Below are positions 6,624 through 14,377 of a DNA stretch of 16,384 nt, in pieces. Position numbers and translations under genes: made by a program. The stretch comes from an uncultured Alistipes sp. GTDB lineage: Bacteria > Bacteroidota > Bacteroidia > Bacteroidales > Rikenellaceae. The notes beneath the pieces are model-generated. The model was not told where the DNA came from. It worked only from the letters and a program-made list of their open reading frames with translations, and ran no database searches. Positions within the stretch are counted from its first letter, which is position 1, and each line of letters opens with the position of its first letter. The stretch lies in NCBI GenBank assembly GCA_949840605.1, contig CATKXN010000055.1, positions 1 to 16,384 of the forward strand. The letters run 5' to 3'.

Positions 6624-6977
6624 ATGAATGAACTCAACGTTTTGAAAAGGCTCTGCCGGCATCTGTCGCTGGCGGTCCTCCTCTGCGCGGTGTCGGCCGC
6701 CACGGCTTCGGCCCAGGTTCCGACCGTCACCGTCGATGCGAAGAACGTTACCGTCAAGGAGCTGCTGCAGCGCATCGAAGCCAACAGCCAGTACACGTTC
6801 GCCTACGTCGACGCCGACATCAACCCCGACAAACGGGTATCGGTGACGGCCGTCAACCGCAGCATCGCCTCGATCGTCGCCGCGGTGCTTCCCAATGTGA
6901 ATATGGAAGTCAAGGGACTGAAAATCGTCCTCACCGCCAACCGGGGGGGGGGATTTTCAGACCCGCAAACCCGCTGA
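6624..6977 (+). CDS. Signal peptide and STN domain of SusC (frame broken at the G tract)
   Basis: As written this frame encodes 117 residues: a signal peptide (about 1-30, cut at ASA-QV), then a secretin/TonB N-terminal (STN) domain (about 34-104), seen as VDAKNVTVKELLQRIEANS and GLKIVLTAN. STN domains mark the subset of SusC transporters that signal to FecR. After R107 the ten-G tract throws the frame into GGGFSDPQTR and a TGA. With nine G the reading would continue R-G-G-D-F-Q-T-R-K-P into the SusC body. In the sequenced state the product would be a free, soluble periplasmic STN domain. The start at 6624 gives a complete lysine/arginine-led signal. It lies 98 bases after the FecR gene. Confidence 0.85.
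   Translation: MNELNVLKRLCRHLSLAVLLCAVSAATASAQVPTVTVDAKNVTVKELLQRIEANSQYTFAYVDADINPDKRVSVTAVNRSIASIVAAVLPNVNMEVKGLKIVLTANRGGGFSDPQTR
6943..6952 (+). repeat. Ten-G homopolymer tract at the susC frame break
   Basis: An uninterrupted run of ten G follows ACC and precedes ATTTTC. No other G or C run of this length was noticed in the window. It sits in the linker between the STN domain and the carboxypeptidase-like domain, where extra glycines would be tolerated (codons GGG/CGG). Lengths of 6, 9, 12 and so on keep the frame, and 10 or 11 break it. Poly-G tracts of 8-12 are the classic slipped-strand contingency element in other bacteria. Confidence 0.9.
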
Positions 6978-7002
6978 CGCAGGCCGCACCGTCAAAGGCC
7001 GC

Positions 7003-10000
7003 GTGACCGACGAAAGCGGGGCGCCCGTCGTCGGCGCCACCGTCATCCTGAAAGGCACCACGACGGGCACGGCGACCAACGCCGTCGGCGAATACGCCGT
7101 CGACATCCGGCAGGCCGACGCCGTGCTGGTCTTCTCGCTCATCGGCTACAACAAGGTCGAGGTGGCGCTCTCCGAAGGCCAGACGCAGGCCGACGTCACG
7201 CTGAAAAGCGAGGCGATCGCCATGGACAACGTGGTGGTCGTGGGCTACGGCGTGCAGAACAAGCGCGACGTGACGACGGCCATCTCGTCCATCAAGGCCG
7301 AGGATTTCGCCGCCATGCCGACGGCCGACTTCCGCGACGCCATGGCCGCCAAGATGCCGGGCGTGCAGGTGCTCACCCTGGGCGGCCAGCCCGACGGCAA
7401 TGTCTCGATCCGCATCCGCGGCATCCAGTCGGCCACGTCGGGCAACGATCCGCTCTACGTCATCGACGGCGTTCCGTGCGACGCCCGGGCCTTCTCCAAC
7501 ATCGAGAGCAACGACATCGAAAGCCTCGAAGTGCTCAAGGACGCCTCGGCGGCGGCGATCTACGGTTCGCGCGGCTCGTGCGGCGTCATCCTCATCACGA
7601 CCAAGCGCGGCACAGGCGAACGCCCCGTCGTGAGCTACGACGGCCAGTTCAGCGTCTCGAACGTCTCGAAGACGATCGACATGCTCAACGCCTATGAATT
7701 CGCCAAAATCTTCAAGGAGGCCCGCGACGGCGCCTACCTGTTCAACGTCCCGACGGGTTCGATCGACGACCCCTACGAGGACCGTCCCCAGACCTACCAC
7801 CGCGTCGACCCGCTCATCACGGCCTACCTGCAGGACAAGACCGGCACGATGACCGACACCGACTGGCAGGACGCCATCTTCCGCACGGCCTACTCGACCA
7901 AACACTCCGTATCGGTCTCGGGCCGCACCAAGACGCTGGGCTACTACATCGGCGCCAACTACCTCTACCGCGAGGGAACGATCGTCGGCTCGGATTTCGA
8001 ACGCTACAGCCTGCGGGCCAACATCGACGGCAAGCGCAACCGGCTGAAATACGGCGTCAGCTTCTCGCCCTCCTATTCGAAAACCAACTACATCTCCTCC
8101 GACACGCAGTACGGCAGCGACGGCGTGATCGCTTCGGCGCTGATGGCTCCCCCGGTCTTCCCGGTCCACAACGCCGACGGCTCCTACAACTGGGACATGA
8201 ACGGATTCCTGCGCGTCAACAGCTGGGACACCCAGACCAACGAGGTGCTCAACCCCGTGGCGCTGGCATTGGAGATCGACGACGTGCGCGAAAAGATCAA
8301 CATCCTGGGCAACGCCTACGTCTCCTATGAGTTCATCAAGGGGCTGGAGTACAAATTCACGGCCGGCGGCGACTACTACTCCTACATCCGCAACTACTAC
8401 CGCCCGTCGTACATCCCCCTGCGCGGCCTCAAATACCTCGACGCCCCGTCGGACCCCAAGGCGCAGAACAACATGAACTCCTATTTCCACTGGACGATCT
8501 CCAACCAGCTCTCCTTCAACCGCACCTTCGGCGACCATTCGGTCAACGCCGTGGCGGTCTACGAAGCCGAGAAGCAGAGCATCCAGACCTCGCAGATCGT
8601 GGCCACCGGCACGGCCGGCGACGACAAGATCCGCACCACCAAGGGCAAGACCATCGACCTGAAAGAGACCTACAACAACAAGTACGCCTACACGTTCGCC
8701 TCGTGGCTCGTGCGTGCGCAGTACTCCTACAAGGGGCGTTACATGGTTTCGGCATCGATCCGCGGCGACGGTTCGTCGCGCTTCGCCCCCAACACCCGGT
8801 GGGGCTATTTCCCCGCGGCCTCCCTGGGCTGGCGCATGAGCGACGAGAGCTTCCTGCGCGACGTGAAATGGCTCGACGACCTGAAGCTCCGCGCCAGCGT
8901 CGGCCAGACCGGCAACGCCCAGATCGGCAACTCGGAATACCTGGCCCTCTACGGCACGACGAACGTCGATCTCGGCAACGGCCTCACCTCGCAGGTCTAT
9001 CCCTCGCAGATCGCCAACAACGACCTGGGCTGGGAGAAGAACACGCAGTACAACGTCGGTCTGGACGTCAGTCTGTGGCGCGGCACCCTCGGATTCACCG
9101 CCGACTACTACTATTCGAAGACCACCGACATGCTCTTCGACGTGCCGGTCTCGTCGGTATCGGGACTCACCTCGTCGAACGTCAACATCGGGTCGATGCA
9201 GAACCGGGGTGTCGAACTGGCGCTCACCTCGCGGCGCAGTTTCGGCGACTTCTCCTACGCCGTTGCGGCCAACTGGTCGCTCAACCGCAACAAGGTGCTG
9301 AGCCTCGGCGACGAGAACGCCGACATCATCAAGGAGTCCTCCTATGCGGGCGGCTACTACCTCACGCGCGTAGGCCAGCCCGTCGGCTGCTACTACCTGC
9401 TCGTGCAGGACGGCATCTTCCACAACCAGGAGGAGCTGGATTCCTATCCCCATTTCGACACCACGACGGTCGGCGACTTCCGCTTCGTCGACGCCAACGG
9501 CAACGGCATTCTCGAAAAGGACGCCGACCGCGTGATCGTGGGCAACTACATGCCCGACTTCTACTACGGATTCTCGGTCAACCTCTCGTACAAGGGCTTC
9601 GACCTGGCAGCCAACTTCCAGGGCGTCTACGGCAACGAGATCCTGAACCTCGAACGCCGCTACCTGCTCAACATGGAGGCTTCGTCGAACATGATGAAGG
9701 AGTCGCTGCAGCGCTTTCCCTACGGCGAACTGAACCGCGCGACCCGCAAATCGAGCGGTAACAACGGCGCCTGCACCTCGACGTTCCACCTCGAAGACGG
9801 CTCCTACCTGCGCCTGCAAAACCTCTCGCTGGGATACACCTTCCCCGACCGCTGGACCCGCAAGGCCGGCATCTCGAAGCTGCGCATCTACGTGCAGGGC
9901 ACGAACCTCTTCACGTGGACCGACTATTCGGGTTACAACCCCGAGGTCAACAAACGCTCGACGGACGCCCTGCGTCCGGGCGAGGACTACTGCTCCTACC

Positions 10001-10044
10001 CGCTGTCGCGCACGTTCAGCGTCGGTGTGAACTTTAACCTGTAA
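7003..10044 (+). CDS. SusC/RagA-family TonB-dependent outer-membrane transporter, main body
   Basis: The barrel part of a SusC transporter, which imports large nutrients across the outer membrane together with SusD using TonB energy. The frame is open from the G tract (6952). GTG 7003 is merely the first possible start, and a protein begun there would lack a signal peptide and be non-functional. Numbering from 7003, a carboxypeptidase-regulatory-like domain (1-68) has VTDESGAPVVGATV, a Ton-box-like MDNVVVVGYG lies at 74-83, and the plug (about 85-205) has DPLYVIDGVP (149-158) and LKDASAAAIYGSRGS (178-192). The remaining 800 residues are amphipathic barrel strands with RGDGSSRFAPNTRWGYFPA, and the chain ends in the aromatic-rich TFSVGVNFNL expected for outer-membrane insertion. 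susD follows after six bases. Apart from the frame break the gene is intact. Confidence 0.93.
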   Translation: MTDESGAPVVGATVILKGTTTGTATNAVGEYAVDIRQADAVLVFSLIGYNKVEVALSEGQTQADVTLKSEAIAMDNVVVVGYGVQNKRDVTTAISSIKAEDFAAMPTADFRDAMAAKMPGVQVLTLGGQPDGNVSIRIRGIQSATSGNDPLYVIDGVPCDARAFSNIESNDIESLEVLKDASAAAIYGSRGSCGVILITTKRGTGERPVVSYDGQFSVSNVSKTIDMLNAYEFAKIFKEARDGAYLFNVPTGSIDDPYEDRPQTYHRVDPLITAYLQDKTGTMTDTDWQDAIFRTAYSTKHSVSVSGRTKTLGYYIGANYLYREGTIVGSDFERYSLRANIDGKRNRLKYGVSFSPSYSKTNYISSDTQYGSDGVIASALMAPPVFPVHNADGSYNWDMNGFLRVNSWDTQTNEVLNPVALALEIDDVREKINILGNAYVSYEFIKGLEYKFTAGGDYYSYIRNYYRPSYIPLRGLKYLDAPSDPKAQNNMNSYFHWTISNQLSFNRTFGDHSVNAVAVYEAEKQSIQTSQIVATGTAGDDKIRTTKGKTIDLKETYNNKYAYTFASWLVRAQYSYKGRYMVSASIRGDGSSRFAPNTRWGYFPAASLGWRMSDESFLRDVKWLDDLKLRASVGQTGNAQIGNSEYLALYGTTNVDLGNGLTSQVYPSQIANNDLGWEKNTQYNVGLDVSLWRGTLGFTADYYYSKTTDMLFDVPVSSVSGLTSSNVNIGSMQNRGVELALTSRRSFGDFSYAVAANWSLNRNKVLSLGDENADIIKESSYAGGYYLTRVGQPVGCYYLLVQDGIFHNQEELDSYPHFDTTTVGDFRFVDANGNGILEKDADRVIVGNYMPDFYYGFSVNLSYKGFDLAANFQGVYGNEILNLERRYLLNMEASSNMMKESLQRFPYGELNRATRKSSGNNGACTSTFHLEDGSYLRLQNLSLGYTFPDRWTRKAGISKLRIYVQGTNLFTWTDYSGYNPEVNKRSTDALRPGEDYCSYPLSRTFSVGVNFNL

Positions 10045-10050
10045 TCAAAA

Positions 10051-11451
10051 ATGACGATGACCATGAAACCGAAACATATCCTTGCGCTGGGACTCCTCGC
10101 ACTGGGCCTGGGCTCGTGCGGCGAAAGTTTCTTCGAACAGTACCCGAGCAACAACATCACCGAAGGCAACTTCTACAAGACCGACGACGACTTCAACCAG
10201 GGAGTCGTGGCGTGCTATGCCAAGCTCAAGACCCAGATGAGCTTCCACCTCACGGAGATCGGCTACCGCAGCGACGAGAACGTCCTCGAATCGATGGCCG
10301 TGTCGACGCAGGACCGCTACGACATCGACCATTTCGCCGAGACGCCCAGCAACGGCATCCTGAACGACGTCTGGGACGCCTGGTACAACGGCATCTACCG
10401 CTGCAACGACGTGCTCGACCACATGGCCGGAGCCAAGATCGCCAATTACGACAAATACCGCGGCGAATGCCTCTTTCTTCGCGCGTGGTGGTATTTCAAC
10501 CTCTACCGGGTCTTCGGCGTGGTGCCCGTCACCCGCACCGTAGTGGCCCCGGCGGCCGCCAAGCTCATTCCCCGCTGCACGGAGGAGGAGATGTACACCC
10601 TGCTGACCGAAGACCTCGCCGAGGCGGCCCGGCTGCTGCCGCCGACCCCGGGACCGGAAAAGGCCCGCGTGGCGAACATCGCGGCCTACACGCTGCTGGC
10701 AAAGGTCTACCTCACGTTCGGCAAGCCCGCCGAGGCCAGAACGGCCCTCGAAGAGGCGATGAAGAACACCGCCTACGGACTGGAACCGACGACGAAAAAG
10801 GTTTTCGACGTGGGTAACAAGATGAACCGGGAGATCATCTTCGCACTCTACTACAACAAGACCAACGACAACGGCCACGGATACTGGTACAGCACCAACA
10901 CGGACGTGCTGGCCGACATCCGGAACCCGACGCCCGAATTCAAGGCGATTTACGACGGCGAGAAGGACAACCGACTGCCGCTGATCAGCACCTACACCAA
11001 GATTTCGAGCAATCTCTTCGCCATGAACAAATGGTACGACGTCTACGACGCAACCTACACGACGCAGGTGGGCAACGACTTCCCGCATCTGCGCTACGCC
11101 GACGTGGTGCTGATGTACGCCGAGGCGCTGGCCGAATCGGGCGGCAGTCTGGGCGACGCGCTGGTGTGGCTCAACAAGACCCGCACACGGGCCGGTCTCG
11201 ACGAACTGACGACCGACGAGGTCAAAAACCTGGCGGAATTCCGCCGCGAGCTGGCCGCCGAACGGGGCCGCGAGTTCGCCCTCGAAGGCCACCGCTGGTT
11301 CGACCTCGTGCGGCTGGGACTGGCCGTCGACTATTTCCGCGGACTGGGCTACTCGCTCGACGCGCACAACCTGATCTTCCCGATCCCGCAGAGCCAGATC
11401 GAGATCGTGAACAACCCGTCGATTCTGTGGCAGAATCCCGGTTTCAATTAA
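10051..11451 (+). CDS. SusD/RagB-family nutrient-binding lipoprotein
   Basis: A 466-residue surface lipoprotein that forms the lid over the SusC barrel and captures substrate. The signal ends in LGLGSC with Cys23 lipidated. Family marks are FFEQYPSNNITEGNFYKTDD just after the lipid anchor, YNGIYRCNDVLDH, the TPR-like helix FLRAWWYFNLYRVFGVVPV, and RRELAAERGREFALEGHRWF with FDLVRLG near the C-terminus, ending NPSILWQNPGFN. The length of 466 is on the short side of the family's usual 480-600. Three in-frame ATGs lie at 10051, 10057 and 10063. The last gives the simplest signal, MKPKHILALGLL, and may be the real start. It follows susC by six bases, so the two are cotranscribed. Confidence 0.96.
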   Translation: MTMTMKPKHILALGLLALGLGSCGESFFEQYPSNNITEGNFYKTDDDFNQGVVACYAKLKTQMSFHLTEIGYRSDENVLESMAVSTQDRYDIDHFAETPSNGILNDVWDAWYNGIYRCNDVLDHMAGAKIANYDKYRGECLFLRAWWYFNLYRVFGVVPVTRTVVAPAAAKLIPRCTEEEMYTLLTEDLAEAARLLPPTPGPEKARVANIAAYTLLAKVYLTFGKPAEARTALEEAMKNTAYGLEPTTKKVFDVGNKMNREIIFALYYNKTNDNGHGYWYSTNTDVLADIRNPTPEFKAIYDGEKDNRLPLISTYTKISSNLFAMNKWYDVYDATYTTQVGNDFPHLRYADVVLMYAEALAESGGSLGDALVWLNKTRTRAGLDELTTDEVKNLAEFRRELAAERGREFALEGHRWFDLVRLGLAVDYFRGLGYSLDAHNLIFPIPQSQIEIVNNPSILWQNPGFN

Positions 11452-11475
11452 TCAACACTTTAAGTCAGAACAAGC

Positions 11476-13491
11476 ATGAAAAAGATAATCGACCTTTTGC
11501 TGATATCGTTCATCGCCGCGGGCCTCACCGCCTGCTGGAGTGAGGATATTCCCGAAGCCGGAGCAGCCCGCCACCAGGTCACCGACCTCACCGCCACGCC
11601 GGGCGACGAGGAGGTGCTGCTCGCCTGGAGCCTGCCCGAAGGCTGGAATCCGACGGACTTCATCGTCTACTACACCGACGCCGATTCGCAGACGGTCACC
11701 CTGCGCACGGACGGCGCGATGAACTGCACGGTGGGCCAGCTCGCCAACGGCACGCAGTACACCTTCTATGTGCAGGCGGTCTACGGAAAACTCGTGTCGA
11801 ACTACGTCGCCGTCGTCGGCAAGCCCGCCACGACGCGTTTCCCGGTCACCGACCTCACGGTCGATGCGGGCGACTCGTACGTGAGCCTCGCATGGACCAA
11901 ACCCGCGACGACGGTGCTCTCTTACACGCTCTCCTACTACAACGAGGACACCCCCGACAACGTCGAGCAGCAGACGCTCGACAAGGAGGCGACGAGCGTG
12001 ACGCTCGACGGGCTGACCAACGACAAGAACTATTACTTCTCGCTGGCGGCCAACTACGAAAAGGGCGCCTCGGAGCCGGCCACCGCCAAGGCGATGCCGA
12101 CCCTGGCCATTCCCTACATCCTCGACCGCGACCAGGCGGCCAAGAACCAGCCGATCACCTTCTCGTTCAATACCGAAGACTATCCGACGGCCACCGACGT
12201 GAAGTGGACCTTCCCGGGCGACGTCGTGAAGGAGGGAACCGTCGTGAAGTACGGCCTGGGCACGGTCGGCACGCAGACCGTGAAGCTGAACGCCACGATC
12301 GACGGCAACGCCCGTTCGTGGACCCTGGAGGTCGAAATCCGCGAATACGTCATCTTCAGCACCGACTGGGCGCAGGACGGCGCGAACTACAACGGATTCA
12401 AAGGCACCTGCCCGGTATTCTCGCCCGACGGAAAGACCGTCTACATCATCACGTTCAGCAAAGTCTCCGCCCTCTACGCCTTCGACGTCACTACGGGCAG
12501 CGAGAAGTGGCGCTACGTACCGCAGACGAACACCGGCAGCTACAACATGCTCACCGTCAATCCCGTGACGGGCGACATCTACTACGGCACGCAAACCTCG
12601 GGTCATTTCTACGCCGTAACCCCCGACGGAGAGCTGAAGTGGACCTTCGCCGAGGCGGGTTCGATGCAGAGCGCCGCCCCGGCCGTCAACGCCGCAGGAA
12701 CGACGGTCTATATCTGCGACAAGAGCGGCAACACGTTCGCCATCGACGCCGCATCGGGACAGAAGATCTGGAGCTTCGCCGCGGGCGCCGCCGGAGGCGG
12801 CCTGCTGGTCAACGGCAGCGAACTGCTGATCGGAGCCGAAAGCAGCGCCTACTTCGTCAACATCGAGACCGGCGAGCAGATCGCCAAGGTGGCGCTGGGC
12901 TGCAAGATGTCCGACATCACCGGATTCGCCGTCAGCAACGACAAGAAGCTGGCCTATTTCGGAGCCGCAAGCGGTTACATCGGCGCGGTCGACCTGACGA
13001 CGCACACGGCGAAAACCCCGCTGCTGGCCGGCACGACCAATCCCAACACGATCTACGAACCCGTCGTGGCTCCCAACGGCTCGGTTTTCGCGGGATCGAA
13101 GAACGGTTCGGTCTACAACGTGAAGGGCGACCTTTCGGCCGTCAACTGGGAGCACGTCCACACCGGAAAGGCCGTCGCCAACACCTACAACTACTCCCAC
13201 CCGTGCGTAGACTCCGAAAACCGGTTCTACATCACGGCGGGACAGACCACGAACACGTCCTACATCTTCGATGCCGACGGCAGGGTCCTCGATTCGTGGA
13301 GCTACTCGGGAGTCTCCGCCGCACAGCGCCAGATGGGCGGCAACAACTACCTCGACGGCGTGTTGTACTCGGCGTTCATCGGCAATAAGGACCAGAACGG
13401 CATGTTCGCCGGCAAATACGTCGGCGGCGAGCGCGCTTCGAGCTGGAGCACCCACGGCGGCGACATCTGCGGATCGTGCTGCGTAAAATAG
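11476..13491 (+). CDS. FN3 / PKD-like / PQQ-propeller surface lipoprotein (SusE position)
   Basis: A 671-residue lipoprotein with lipobox LTAC (Cys20), then WSEDIPE. Two fibronectin type III domains follow (about 34-118 and 123-208, with VTDLTATPGDEEVLLAWSLP and VTDLTVDAGDSYVSLAWTKP), then a PKD-like Ig fold (about 215-290, ATDVKWTFPGDVV). A beta-propeller of PQQ-type repeats (about 292-650) comes next, seen as SALYAFDVTTGSEKWRY, GHFYAVTPDGELKWTF and GNTFAIDAASGQKIWSF. About six blades are recognisable. The position right after susD is where SusE/F-type surface substrate-binding proteins lie, so binding is the likely role. PQQ-type propellers outside dehydrogenases usually bind proteins or ligands rather than PQQ. 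The chain ends in DICGSCCVK, a cysteine-rich tail. Spacing is 24 bases from susD and 8 to the next gene. Confidence 0.87.
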   Translation: MKKIIDLLLISFIAAGLTACWSEDIPEAGAARHQVTDLTATPGDEEVLLAWSLPEGWNPTDFIVYYTDADSQTVTLRTDGAMNCTVGQLANGTQYTFYVQAVYGKLVSNYVAVVGKPATTRFPVTDLTVDAGDSYVSLAWTKPATTVLSYTLSYYNEDTPDNVEQQTLDKEATSVTLDGLTNDKNYYFSLAANYEKGASEPATAKAMPTLAIPYILDRDQAAKNQPITFSFNTEDYPTATDVKWTFPGDVVKEGTVVKYGLGTVGTQTVKLNATIDGNARSWTLEVEIREYVIFSTDWAQDGANYNGFKGTCPVFSPDGKTVYIITFSKVSALYAFDVTTGSEKWRYVPQTNTGSYNMLTVNPVTGDIYYGTQTSGHFYAVTPDGELKWTFAEAGSMQSAAPAVNAAGTTVYICDKSGNTFAIDAASGQKIWSFAAGAAGGGLLVNGSELLIGAESSAYFVNIETGEQIAKVALGCKMSDITGFAVSNDKKLAYFGAASGYIGAVDLTTHTAKTPLLAGTTNPNTIYEPVVAPNGSVFAGSKNGSVYNVKGDLSAVNWEHVHTGKAVANTYNYSHPCVDSENRFYITAGQTTNTSYIFDADGRVLDSWSYSGVSAAQRQMGGNNYLDGVLYSAFIGNKDQNGMFAGKYVGGERASSWSTHGGDICGSCCVK

Positions 13492-13499
13492 GCTGAGCG

Positions 13500-14363
13500 A
13501 TGAAAAAACTGCGTTTCATAACGATAGCCTTTCTGCTGGCCGCCGGGGCCGTCCGGGCCGAATACCCCGTGGGCGTATCGCTCGGCATGGTGAAGGTGCC
13601 CGAACCCGGAAAACTCGCGCAGATCAAGGCCGCGGGCATCGACCACGTGGAGGTCGTTTTCAACTACTTCTGGCGCAACGCCCCCGAGAACGAGTGCTAC
13701 ACCCGCGCTTACCGCGTCAAGGCGATGCTCGACGAGGCCGGGCTCGAGGTCTGGTCGTGCCACCTGCCTTTCAGCCGCACGCTCGACATCTCGGTGCTCG
13801 ATCCGCAGCGCCGCGAAGAGAACGTCGTGCTGATGGAGCGGATGATCCGCCTGGCGGAGATCTTCCACCCGCAGCGGCTGGTGCTGCATCCCAGTTCGGA
13901 GCCGATCGCCGACGAAGAACGCGAAACCCGCCTGCAGAACTCCGCCAACTCCATCGGCCGCCTGGCCCTGGCCGCCAAAGGGATCGGTGCGGTGCTCTGC
14001 ATCGAGAACCTGCCCCGCACCTGCCTGGGGCGCGACTCGGGCGAGATCATGCGGCTGATCGGCGACTTCCCCGAAGTCATGGTGTGCTTCGACTCGAACC
14101 ACCTGCTCCAAGAGGAGCACGCCCATTTCTTCGAGACCGTAGGCGGCCGCATCGGCACGATCCACGCCTCGGACTACGACCGCCGGGACGAACGCCACTG
14201 GCTGCCGGGCGAGGGCGTCATCGACTGGCCCGATTTCCTCCGCCGCCTGCATGCGTCGGGTTACAAGGGGGTCTTCATGCACGAGGTCCGCGCGGGAGAG
14301 AACGCCACGCCCGCAAACGTCGTGAAAGCCTACGAGGAGGTCATCCGCGGCAAAACGAAATAA
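13500..14363 (+). CDS. Exported sugar-phosphate isomerase/epimerase-like TIM-barrel protein
   Basis: A 287-residue protein of the xylose isomerase-like (AP endonuclease family 2) TIM-barrel superfamily. A signal peptide (1-20, AVRA-E) without a lipobox sends it to the periplasm. Candidate metal-binding residues lie at barrel strand ends: E169 (LCIENLPR), D198 and H201 (CFDSNH), H222 (TIHASDYD) and E262 (MHEVRAG), with H88 and H130 nearby. WLPGEGVIDWPDFLRRL (234-250) is the typical family motif. Cytoplasmic members isomerise or epimerise sugars, or act on inositol and keto-sugar compounds. The exact reaction here is not readable. Being exported and placed inside a SusCD operon, it probably processes the imported substrate in the periplasm. 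Close spacing on both sides (8 and 14 bases) makes it a full operon member. Confidence 0.88.
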   Translation: MKKLRFITIAFLLAAGAVRAEYPVGVSLGMVKVPEPGKLAQIKAAGIDHVEVVFNYFWRNAPENECYTRAYRVKAMLDEAGLEVWSCHLPFSRTLDISVLDPQRREENVVLMERMIRLAEIFHPQRLVLHPSSEPIADEERETRLQNSANSIGRLALAAKGIGAVLCIENLPRTCLGRDSGEIMRLIGDFPEVMVCFDSNHLLQEEHAHFFETVGGRIGTIHASDYDRRDERHWLPGEGVIDWPDFLRRLHASGYKGVFMHEVRAGENATPANVVKAYEEVIRGKTK

Positions 14364-14377
14364 TAACCCACCCAAAA

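Larger units (their letters stand above)
6624..10044 (+). other. Reconstituted STN-SusC gene, one base out of frame
   Basis: Removing a single G from the tract at 6943-6952 gives one uninterrupted frame of 1139 residues: signal peptide, STN, carboxypeptidase-regulatory-like domain, plug and beta-barrel. That length is typical of STN-bearing SusC proteins. No other stop or shift is seen over 3.4 kb. The gene may be a phase-variable gene in the OFF state, a fresh frameshift mutant, or intact with a homopolymer sequencing error. Confidence 0.8.

Noticed and set aside
6931..9819. Very long open frame (962 codons) on the minus strand opposite susC
   Set aside because: It is Val/Arg/Asp-rich with no domain signature, and lies antisense to a clear SusC gene. 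Such frames arise from GC-rich codon use.
11452..13455. 667-codon open frame on the minus strand opposite the propeller lipoprotein
   Set aside because: No signal, motif or plausible fold is seen. The plus-strand gene has a lipobox and clear FN3/PQQ repeats.
13694..14377. Open frame leading into the DUF6528 lipoprotein from inside the TIM-barrel gene
   Set aside because: It is an Arg/Pro-rich shadow of the TIM-barrel gene. The lipoprotein signal begins at 14378 or 14390.
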